Part shown: one piece after another, positions 1 through 5,710 of the stretch
How positions within the stretch are numbered: position 1 is the first letter of the stretch
How the letters are laid out: each line of letters opens with the position of its first letter
Assembly (NCBI GenBank): GCA_039208045.1
Contig: JBCCRH010000330.1
Span: 1 to 7,321, forward strand
Direction of reading: 5' to 3'
Source of the DNA: JBCCRH01 sp039208045
GTDB taxonomy: Bacteria; Bacteroidota; Bacteroidia; Chitinophagales; Saprospiraceae
DNA length: 7,321 nucleotides
Program-made: the position numbers and the translations under genes
Notes under the pieces: model-generated
Seen by the model: the letters and a program-made list of their open reading frames with translations, nothing else
Told to the model about the DNA's origin: nothing
The model's database searches: none

Positions 1-88
1 AAAAGTTAGCTTGCTTGACACTCACCCCCCAATAGTCGTTTTCTTATTTAGCGTAAGCGCCATAAATACCCCCGCCCATTGTTTTGAA
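1..88 (-). pseudogene. In-frame continuation of the glycosyltransferase past a TAA, running off the window
   Basis: Read in the same frame as the upstream gene, this stretch encodes FKTMGGGIYGAYAK, then a second TAA at 44-46, then ENDYWGVSVKQANF to the edge. Family members commonly continue after the last helices with a segment like YVYFN-x-x-GG-x-x-GAYGxYExDYWG, so the match across both stops is clear. Each TAA stands where a tyrosine is expected, one base from TAT. Some neighbouring residues also look off: CRKTRLS stands where an R-x-HP-like segment is usual. No frameshift is needed. Either the gene is decaying, or this is a stretch of poor base calls at a contig end. The remaining C-terminal domain would lie outside the window. 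Confidence 0.7.
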
Positions 89-1447
89 TTAAACATAGGA
101 CAACCGTGTTTTACGACAAATAAAAATAAGCGATTCCAACACCATCAAACCCACTATTCCCCAGATAGCGTAAGTAGCGGTTTTATTTTCCTTAAATAGT
201 CGCTCTAGCGTCACCCAGAAAATGCAAGCGAGCGCCGCCATGCTTGGATAGGTGAAGTAGAGGTGCCGCCAGCCATCGTGCAAAATAGATTCTTTGTAGA
301 TGACATAAGCGACAGGGAAAAGGCTAGCAAAAAAGAGCAGTAGTACTGGCAAGCGATTGTACTGCTTCCAGAAGCGAGGCACTAATGCAAAGCTCCCCAA
401 GAAACCTACCAAAACAAAGAGTGGAATCGTCTTGCCGATCCACAATAGCGGATAATACCAGATGGTATCGTCAGACATGATATTTTCACCCATAAACAGC
501 AAGCGAATTTTCACGCCCAACTTGGAGAACTCCGTCAATGCCGCTAAAGGATGATTAATAGGATCAACTAAAGCGGCTGGCCAAGTAAGCACTGCCAGAA
601 TATAAGCTACTAGAATAGTCCCTAGCGTGTAAAACGCATATTTGCTTAAAGCTCCTACCTCTTTAGTAAGACCTTGTACCCCATAGCGCATCAAAAAATC
701 AATACCTGCAAAAAGGCCCAAGTAGGCCATCAGCAGCAAGCCTCCCGCACGTGTTGCCAAAGCCAGAGCCATACCCAGCGTGAGCCCAATAAGCGTCGAC
801 CACTTTGGCTTAGGCATCGTTCGAAACAGCACCATCATATAGTAGAGCGCAATCGCAAAACCTGCTGCAAATGGAATATCTTTCGGATTCATCAAGGAGT
901 GCCCCAGAAAGCGCGGCGATAAGAACATAAACACGAGCACTACAATCCCCGCTCGCCAGCCCGCTACTTCTCGTGCCATCAAGCCTGCAAATAACATCGC
1001 CAAAAAGCCAAAAATGGCAATAAATACATGGCGTACCTGATGGTATAAGGGTTGAAATTCATCTGTACCAATAGCTGCATTAATTAAGCCCGTGGTCAGG
1101 TCAAAGAAGCCCCCATAATAGTGCATATTGCCTTTCTCGATATTTAGGGCCGCTTGGTCTTCCCCAAAGGAGGTGTAGTAACTCACTAGCTTATTTGCGT
1201 AATCAACTTGATACTCATCATCGCCATTGATGCCTGTTCCTACTGCCAGAATGATAGTACTCAGCAAAATTCCTAGAGCTGCATATTGAAAAATACGTCG
1301 ATATAGCCCATCTTGATCTGAGCTAGGTAGGGGTTTCCAGATAGGCTTTGGGGGAACACTCTTTTGGGCTACCTGCTTGATCGGTTCCTGTTTTTTAGGA
1401 GCGCCCCGCTTTTGCTTCGGGGAGGTTCGCTTCTTTTTTTTACTCAT
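89..1447 (-). CDS. GT-C glycosyltransferase, family 39-like, multi-pass membrane protein (C-terminus interrupted)
   Basis: This is an integral membrane protein that probably transfers a sugar from a lipid-phosphate donor to an acceptor on the outer face of the inner membrane (family inference; donor and acceptor unknown). The open frame gives 452 residues. Residues 1-50 form a Lys/Pro-rich cytosolic tail. A first membrane helix at about 52-72 is followed by the acidic motif GDDEYQ (75-80), placed where GT-C enzymes carry their catalytic acid after helix 1. Next come several hydrophobic helices, the motif NPKD (187-190), WYYPLLW (330-336) and DGWRHLYF (391-398), all typical of this bacterial group. 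The ATG at 1447 is followed by an A8 run and has no clear ribosome site. The gene diverges from the aminotransferase. The frame stops at 89, well short of homologues as I recall them, and matching sequence resumes beyond the stop (see 1-88). Family assignment is fairly sure; exact substrate is not. Confidence 0.8.
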   Translation of the reverse strand: MSKKKKRTSPKQKRGAPKKQEPIKQVAQKSVPPKPIWKPLPSSDQDGLYRRIFQYAALGILLSTIILAVGTGINGDDEYQVDYANKLVSYYTSFGEDQAALNIEKGNMHYYGGFFDLTTGLINAAIGTDEFQPLYHQVRHVFIAIFGFLAMLFAGLMAREVAGWRAGIVVLVFMFLSPRFLGHSLMNPKDIPFAAGFAIALYYMMVLFRTMPKPKWSTLIGLTLGMALALATRAGGLLLMAYLGLFAGIDFLMRYGVQGLTKEVGALSKYAFYTLGTILVAYILAVLTWPAALVDPINHPLAALTEFSKLGVKIRLLFMGENIMSDDTIWYYPLLWIGKTIPLFVLVGFLGSFALVPRFWKQYNRLPVLLLFFASLFPVAYVIYKESILHDGWRHLYFTYPSMAALACIFWVTLERLFKENKTATYAIWGIVGLMVLESLIFICRKTRLSYV

Positions 1448-1531
1448 CGATACGCATTTGAAGGTGCAAGATATAAAATTTAGAGTCCGTAAAAAAAGTG
1501 AAATGGGAATGGTTCAAACCGAAGAAAAAAC

Positions 1532-1539
1532 TAATTTTG
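1532..1539 (+). promoter_or_regulatory. Possible -7 promoter box for the aminotransferase operon
   Basis: TAATTTTG fits the Bacteroidota primary-sigma -7 consensus TAnnTTTG exactly and ends 27 bases before the ATG at 1567. A start of transcription some 5-8 bases downstream would leave an A-rich leader of about 20 bases. No TTG or TTTG -33 element is visible at the expected distance upstream, so the call rests on one box in AT-rich DNA. Confidence 0.3.
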
Positions 1540-1566
1540 CTCTCTAACAAAAAAATAATCAACACC

Positions 1567-2775
1567 ATGTCTGTAGCGACAAAAAGTCTACTTTCGGATC
1601 GAGTACTGAACATGTCCGAATCTGCCACGATTAAAATGGCACAAATGGCGCGCGATTTGAAAGCGCAGGGCCACGATGTAATTAGTTTGAGCTTAGGGGA
1701 ACCTGATTTTGATACACCAGATCATATTAAAGAGGCGGCAAAGAAGGCATTAGATGCTGGCTATACCAAGTACACCCCCGTGCCGGGTTTGGTCGAATTA
1801 CGCAAGGCCATCCAAACAAAATTTAAGCGCGATAATGATTTAGACTTTGATTTGGATCAGATTGTGGTGTCTAATGGAGCGAAGCAATCTATTGCGAACC
1901 TTTGTTTGGCTCTGCTCAATGAAGGTGACGAAGTGGTGATCTTGGCCCCTTATTGGGTGTCTTACTCCGAGATTGTGAAAATTGCCGGTGGCATACCTAA
2001 GTTGGTCAAAGCAGGCATCGAAGATGACTATAAAGTAAGTGCAGCTATGGTGGAAGAGGCAATTACAGCACGTACCAAAGCGGTGCTATTCTCCTCCCCT
2101 TGTAACCCAACGGGCTCTGTGTACTCCAAGGAAGAACTCGAAGCAATTGCTCAGGTAGTAGCTCGCCATGAGCAAATCACACTGATTGCTGATGAAATTT
2201 ATGAATACATCAATTTTGGGGAGCGCCATGCGAGCATTGGCAGCTTTGAGTTCGTGCGCAACCGCACCGCTACTGTAAATGGCTTTTCCAAGGGCTTTGC
2301 TATGACAGGCTGGCGCCTGGGGTATATTGGTGCCCCAAAATGGTTGGCAAAAGCTTGCGCTAAAATACAGGGCCAGTTCACCTCTGGTGCGACTGCCTTT
2401 GGGCAAAAAGCGGCGGCTTTTGCGCTAGAGGCGGATATGGCTCCCAGCCATGCGATGCGTGAAGCCTTTCTGGCGCGCAGGGATATGGTGATCGATTTGC
2501 TCAGCCAGATACCGGATGTAAAAGTGAATCGCCCAGAAGGTGCCTTCTATATTTTCCCTGATGTAAGTGCCTATTTTGGCCGTACGGATGGTACGACTAC
2601 GGTCGAAAATGCTAATGATTTCGCGGAATACTTGTTGAATGAAGCCTATGTCGCGATTGTGAGTGGTAGTGCGTTTGGTGCAGACAACTGCTTCCGTTTG
2701 TCTTACGCGGCCTCTGAAGATGCGCTTCGCGAAGCCGTCAGCCGTATTGGCAAGGCATTGGCCCGCTTGAAGTAA
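1567..2775 (+). CDS. Class I PLP aminotransferase, aspartate aminotransferase type (subgroup Ib/gamma)
   Basis: This soluble cytosolic enzyme probably moves the amino group between aspartate and 2-oxoglutarate; prephenate or aromatic substrates are possible in this subgroup. The 402-residue length is normal. Visible landmarks are PYW (128-130, aromatic stacking on PLP), NPTG (180-183), ADEIYEY (208-214, with the Asp that pairs with the pyridine nitrogen and the PLP-binding Tyr), the Schiff-base lysine K242 in NGFSKGFAMTGWR, R250, and R377 in CFRLSY, which binds the substrate alpha-carboxylate. K106 in NGAKQ corresponds to the lysine that Thermus-type aspartate aminotransferases use for acidic side chains, which favours aspartate/glutamate. 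I chose the ATG at 1567 over the in-frame ATG at 1498 because the extra 23 residues are Lys/Trp-rich and unlike the family, and because a promoter-like box lies between the two starts. The stop TAA is 6 bases before the ureohydrolase gene. Confidence 0.92.
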   Translation: MSVATKSLLSDRVLNMSESATIKMAQMARDLKAQGHDVISLSLGEPDFDTPDHIKEAAKKALDAGYTKYTPVPGLVELRKAIQTKFKRDNDLDFDLDQIVVSNGAKQSIANLCLALLNEGDEVVILAPYWVSYSEIVKIAGGIPKLVKAGIEDDYKVSAAMVEEAITARTKAVLFSSPCNPTGSVYSKEELEAIAQVVARHEQITLIADEIYEYINFGERHASIGSFEFVRNRTATVNGFSKGFAMTGWRLGYIGAPKWLAKACAKIQGQFTSGATAFGQKAAAFALEADMAPSHAMREAFLARRDMVIDLLSQIPDVKVNRPEGAFYIFPDVSAYFGRTDGTTTVENANDFAEYLLNEAYVAIVSGSAFGADNCFRLSYAASEDALREAVSRIGKALARLK

Positions 2776-2781
2776 GCGAGT

Positions 2782-3588
2782 ATGTACCACCCAACTACGC
2801 TACTTGGCATTCCTTTTGACGCGAACTCCTCTTTTGTGTTGGGCGCGTCAAAGGGGCCTGCCGCTTTGCGCGCTGCCCTCCATAACGGCTCCGCCAACTT
2901 TACCAATCAAAACGGCCTCGACCTTTCCATTGTTAATTTTTGGTCAGATAGCGGCGACCTCCACTTCCCCAGCGACGACCCTGAGCAGGCTTTTCATACT
3001 ATAAAAAACAGCGCTAGCCAACTCCTCGATAACGGCCAGCGCCTTATTTCTATTGGTGGCGATCACTCGATTACCTATCCGCTAGTGGCCGCTTACGCGA
3101 AAAAGTATCCTAATCTTCACTTGTTGCAAATTGATGCGCATAGTGACCTCTATGATGATTTTGAAGGCAATCCTTATTCTCATGCCTCCCCTTTTGCCCG
3201 AATTATGGAGCGCGGCTTAGCTCAATCGCTTACGCAAATAGGCGTCCGCACGCTCACTGCCCACCAACGGGCACAGGCTGATCGTTTTGGGGTACGGATT
3301 ATTGAGATGAAGGATTTTGATGTGCAAGATACATTGGAGCTAGAAGGGCCATTATACATCTCCATTGACTTGGATGGTTTCGACCCAGCTTATGCACCCG
3401 GCGTCGCGCATTATGAGCCAGGCGGCTTGACCGTTCGCGAGGTACTCACTCTGCTAGACCGAATAAAAGTCCCGATAGTAGGAGCAGATATTATGGAGCT
3501 TAATCCAGCGCGCGATCACCAGGGTATGACGGCAATGCTTAGCGCAAAATTGGCCAAAGAATTGATAGAAATGGTAGGAAAGGCATAG
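2782..3588 (+). CDS. Arginase/agmatinase-family ureohydrolase, resembling plant-type arginase
   Basis: This is a binuclear manganese hydrolase that releases urea from a guanidino compound, most likely arginine (to ornithine) or agmatine (to putrescine). All metal-ligand signatures are present in the 268-residue product: GGDHS with H95; DAHSD with D118, H120 and D122; and SIDLDGFDP with D196 and D198. E239 in GADIMELNP is the usual late glutamate. The stretch YSHASPFARIMERG (132-145), the later RFGVRIIEM (168-176), APGVAHYEPGG and the ending GMTAMLSAKLAKEL closely follow what I recall of plant mitochondrial arginases, which group with agmatinases by sequence but act mainly on arginine. It is slightly short because it lacks an N-terminal extension. 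It sits 6 bases behind the aminotransferase in the same frame with only a purine-rich stretch before its ATG, so the two are probably cotranscribed. Family is certain; substrate is not. Confidence 0.9.
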   Translation: MYHPTTLLGIPFDANSSFVLGASKGPAALRAALHNGSANFTNQNGLDLSIVNFWSDSGDLHFPSDDPEQAFHTIKNSASQLLDNGQRLISIGGDHSITYPLVAAYAKKYPNLHLLQIDAHSDLYDDFEGNPYSHASPFARIMERGLAQSLTQIGVRTLTAHQRAQADRFGVRIIEMKDFDVQDTLELEGPLYISIDLDGFDPAYAPGVAHYEPGGLTVREVLTLLDRIKVPIVGADIMELNPARDHQGMTAMLSAKLAKELIEMVGKA

Positions 3589-3589
3589 C

Positions 3590-3606
3590 TTTTTTAAACT
3601 AAAAAA
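3590..3606. repeat. AT-only inverted repeat ahead of the toxin-antitoxin pair
   Basis: TTTTTTA, a 3-base spacer AAC, then TAAAAAA make perfect 7-base arms in the 33-base gap between the ureohydrolase stop and the antitoxin start. Type II antitoxins often bind a palindrome at this place to repress their own operon, so it could be the operator. It has no G:C pair and may equally be chance in AT-rich DNA, or a weak end signal for the upstream operon. Confidence 0.3.
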
Positions 3607-3621
3607 TGTAACTTTAAGGAT

Positions 3622-3924
3622 ATGTCAACAAAACAATTACTCATGGGTGCCGCAGAGTTACGAACTCAAATTCATCATCAATTAGAAAAGGTGCAGGATG
3701 AGCGCTTTCTAAAAGTGATCCATTCTATGTTGGATACGTATATGGAAGGACAGGAGGAAGAGGAGATTGGAAGGATCATCGAAAGTATGCCTCCACCTCC
3801 AGGCTTAGAAATGCCGGAGACAAAAGAAGAGCTAATGGCAGAACTAGACGAAGCTAACGCTCAAATTGAACGTGGTGAATATATTACATTGGAAGATTTA
3901 GAAAAAGAAATGGAGCAATGGTAG
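3622..3924 (+). CDS. Antitoxin of a RelE/ParE-type toxin-antitoxin module
   Basis: This small acidic protein of 100 residues is probably the labile partner that binds and neutralises the toxin encoded next. Residues 10-42 form a helical N-terminal part (AAELRTQI..LEKVQDERFLKVIHSML) like those of Bacteroidota addiction-module antitoxins. Then comes an acidic run (QEEEEIG, 44-50), a proline-rich linker (PPPPGLEMP, 57-65) and a C-terminal segment (ELDEANAQIERGEYITLEDLEKEMEQW) of the kind that wraps around RelE/ParE toxins. No ribbon-helix-helix or other DNA-binding fold is obvious to me. The purine stretch AAGGA ends only one base before the ATG, too close for a classical ribosome site. The 33-base gap to the gene before it leaves little room for a separate promoter. 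Its stop overlaps the toxin start. The role is inferred from position plus the C-terminal pattern. Confidence 0.72.
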   Translation: MSTKQLLMGAAELRTQIHHQLEKVQDERFLKVIHSMLDTYMEGQEEEEIGRIIESMPPPPGLEMPETKEELMAELDEANAQIERGEYITLEDLEKEMEQW

Positions 3925-4244
3925 GAAAACTCTTTAAAATTATCTTTTCCAAAAAAGCCAACCAACAATTAAGAGAAATATCTAATTATCACACCAGGGC
4001 GGATTCCCCAGCTACAGGTCAAAAAATACGTAGAGGCATAGTAGACCAAACTAAAACCCTAAGACGATTTCCAAATAGTAAACCTCTACTACCTGATTCA
4101 GAAGATTTAGAATATGAGGCACGCTACACCAAGGCGTGGTCTTACAAAATCATCTTCCGTGTATTCGACCCAACAAGAATCGTTCGCATATTAAGCATTC
4201 GCCACGATAAAGAAAATCCCAAAGAAATCGAAAAGGATCTCTAG
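3918..4244 (+). CDS. RelE/ParE-superfamily toxin
   Basis: This basic 108-residue protein is probably the toxin of a type II module: RelE members cleave mRNA on the ribosome, ParE members poison gyrase, and the sequence does not settle which. It shows the expected order: strand KIIFSKKANQQL (7-18), a helical region carrying the substitution-tolerant Tyr/His pair at 24-25, a long second helix (GQKIRRGIVDQTKTLRRFP, 34-52), then strands EARYTKAWSYKIIFRVFD (67-84) and RIVRILSIRHDKENP (87-101). The Arg-rich end and the RHDKENP turn match the C-terminal strand of the family. Its ATG lies inside the antitoxin's last codons, giving a 7-base overlap that suggests translational coupling and keeps toxin below antitoxin. 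It faces the MATE gene tail to tail across 45 bases. Confidence 0.8.
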   Translation: MVGKLFKIIFSKKANQQLREISNYHTRADSPATGQKIRRGIVDQTKTLRRFPNSKPLLPDSEDLEYEARYTKAWSYKIIFRVFDPTRIVRILSIRHDKENPKEIEKDL

Positions 4245-4289
4245 ATCAAATATGAGTTACATGCAATCGATCACGAATCCGTAACCTTC

Positions 4290-5627
4290 CTACACCTTCA
4301 ACTTATGCCACTTACCTGACCGCAAATACCAAACCGTCACCGTAATAATAAATATCCAATAAATAATTTCTGCTCCCCAGGCCCAGGACAACCCCAAGTC
4401 CGAATAATTAACGACCGTATAGATATATACGAGATAGATGACCACGCTCACCATCTGAATTTTCAAACCAAAGTAAGTAGCCCCAGTACCAGCCAAGCCA
4501 TTAAAATAAACCCCACCAACGGAGAAGACCGTTAATATGACCATTAACAGATACAGGATAACCTGAGAATCAGCAATCAGCGCTGCATCAGTACCGCCTA
4601 GGAGTGGGTACAAAATTTGCTGTGGATAGAGCACCACCGGAACAGTAATGAGCATCGTCGTAATCCAACAAATCTTAGCGGTTTTCCAGATGATAGGCAA
4701 TACCACCTGCTTTTTTCCTTGACCAATAAAGTTGCTTACTAACGTATTGACCCCAGACGCAAAGCCCCAGCATGGAATAGATAACATCAGGTACACCATG
4801 CGCACTAAGTTAGAAATAGCTAGTTCGCGCTCCCCTAAGTTCTCTACGATTCCAAAAAATACAAACCAACTGCCCAAGCCTACAAAAGCCTGTGCAACAA
4901 TAGGAAGGGCCAATTTGTATTGCTGGCGAATCAGATCAAAGTCGATGCTAGGGATTTGAAATAGGCGATAATCATTCGCTTTTTTGTCTAGCAAGACATA
5001 AACGACAAAGATGATGAAGGCGACCACTTCAGCAATCGTACTGGCCAAGCCCGCCCCGGCAATCCCCATTTCTGGCAATCCCCATCTACCAAAGATTAAG
5101 CCATAGTTGAGTGCAATATTTATAATAGCTAAAATACTAGTATCTACTATGATGAAGCTCGTACGCGCCACGCCAGTATACAGCGCCACAATGGCGACCC
5201 CCAAATAGCTAAAAAACACCCCCCAAGAGCGATAATCTAGGTATTCGAGACTCTTTTGGTGAATACTTTGCGACTCTACAAAAAAGGAGAAGAAGCTATC
5301 TGCACCATACTGCATAAAGAGAAATAAGACGAAAGCAAGCGCTAGCTCAAAGTAAAGCATCGCATAGAAGGTACGCCCCACTTCTTCCTCTTTCCCCTCC
5401 CCCATCCGGCGAGCAATCATAATCTGCCCACCGCGCGAAAAGCCATAGCCAATAGCGGCAATCACTAGGTAGAATACCCCTACAAAACCGATCGCTGCAA
5501 AATCAAGCTCACTTAAATGGTAAAGGAACACACTATCGCTTAAGGCAATAACGTTTTGAGCAGCACTACCCAACATAATAGGGGTAGATATAGCTAATAT
5601 TTGCTTATATGTAGTTTGTAGCCGCAC
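4290..5627 (-). CDS. MATE-family (NorM-like) multidrug/cation antiporter
   Basis: This inner-membrane transporter exports drugs or other organic cations in exchange for protons or sodium; the coupling ion and substrate cannot be read from sequence. At 445 residues it has normal family length, with hydrophobic segments throughout consistent with 12 helices. Landmarks include the opening TPIMLGSAAQNVIALSDSVFL (15-35), the half-repeat motif ARRMGEGKEEEVG (72-84) and its second-half counterpart LVSNFIGQGKKQ (296-307), which reflect the internal two-fold structure. INIALNYGLIFG..GIAGAGLAS (169-196) is highly typical. The start codon is GTG: an in-frame TGA lies two codons upstream and the next Met (residue 18) falls inside helix 1, so GTG is the only sensible start. 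No ribosome site is visible. The stop is TAG. It diverges from the peptidase gene. Confidence 0.92.
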   Translation of the reverse strand: MRLQTTYKQILAISTPIMLGSAAQNVIALSDSVFLYHLSELDFAAIGFVGVFYLVIAAIGYGFSRGGQIMIARRMGEGKEEEVGRTFYAMLYFELALAFVLFLFMQYGADSFFSFFVESQSIHQKSLEYLDYRSWGVFFSYLGVAIVALYTGVARTSFIIVDTSILAIINIALNYGLIFGRWGLPEMGIAGAGLASTIAEVVAFIIFVVYVLLDKKANDYRLFQIPSIDFDLIRQQYKLALPIVAQAFVGLGSWFVFFGIVENLGERELAISNLVRMVYLMLSIPCWGFASGVNTLVSNFIGQGKKQVVLPIIWKTAKICWITTMLITVPVVLYPQQILYPLLGGTDAALIADSQVILYLLMVILTVFSVGGVYFNGLAGTGATYFGLKIQMVSVVIYLVYIYTVVNYSDLGLSWAWGAEIIYWIFIITVTVWYLRSGKWHKLKV

Positions 5628-5631
5628 CGAT

Positions 5632-5639
5632 CAAAAGTA
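5632..5639 (-). promoter_or_regulatory. Possible -7 promoter box directly upstream of the MATE GTG
   Basis: On the minus strand TACTTTTG fits TAnnTTTG exactly, but only 4 bases separate it from the GTG start. If used, transcription would begin at or within the start codon and the message would be leaderless. The nearest upstream TTG is about 28 bases away, longer than usual, so this may be a chance match. Confidence 0.2.
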
Positions 5640-5656
5640 ATAGTTATATTTAGGAC

Positions 5657-5688
5657 TTGACGATAACCAAGCAACTTTATTAATTTTT
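5657..5688 (+). promoter_or_regulatory. Possible promoter of the S9 peptidase gene
   Basis: TTG at 5657-5659 and TAATTTTT at 5681-5688 are 21 bases apart, close to the Bacteroidota pattern of a TTG/TTTG -33 element and a TAnnTTTG -7 element (7 of 8 positions in the latter). Transcription would start near 5694, giving a leader of about 15 bases before the ATG at 5709, which has no Shine-Dalgarno site. Confidence 0.35.
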
Positions 5689-5710
5689 ACATAAAATCCA
5701 ACAACTTTAT
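5672..5710 (+). repeat. Direct repeat CAACTTTAT, two copies 30 bases apart
   Basis: CAACTTTAT occurs at 5672-5680 and again at 5702-5710 in the gap between the divergent MATE and peptidase genes. The 30-base spacing is close to three helical turns. The first copy lies within the putative promoter and the second overlaps the peptidase start codon. It could be a regulator site or a chance repeat of a short AT-rich word. Confidence 0.25.

Noticed and set aside
11..199. 62-codon plus-strand frame at the left edge
   Set aside because: It is antisense to the glycosyltransferase C-terminal sequence, whose family match on the minus strand explains the region, and its product looks like nothing known.
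1498..1566. Longer start for the aminotransferase at 1498
   Set aside because: It adds 23 basic residues unlike the family, and a promoter-like box at 1532-1539 would lie inside the coding sequence.
1440..1628. Minus-strand 62-codon frame across the divergent promoter region
   Set aside because: It overlaps the starts of both real genes and has no family resemblance; a frame by chance.
1..2775. Genome-wide reassignment of TAA to tyrosine
   Set aside because: The aminotransferase ends at a TAA exactly where its family ends, and neither the 445-codon MATE gene nor the 537-codon peptidase part contains an internal TAA despite many tyrosines. Local error or gene decay is the simpler explanation.
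2086..2906. Several minus-strand frames of 60-121 codons opposite the aminotransferase and ureohydrolase
   Set aside because: These are shadows of clearly coding plus-strand genes and carry no recognisable motif.
4236..4247. GATCT-CT-AGATC palindrome at the toxin stop codon as a terminator
   Set aside because: A 5-base stem with a 2-base loop cannot form a useful hairpin, and no T tract follows.
4256..4285. GTTAC...GTAAC inverted repeat between the convergent toxin and MATE genes
   Set aside because: A 5-base stem with a 20-base loop and no T tract is too weak to call a terminator.
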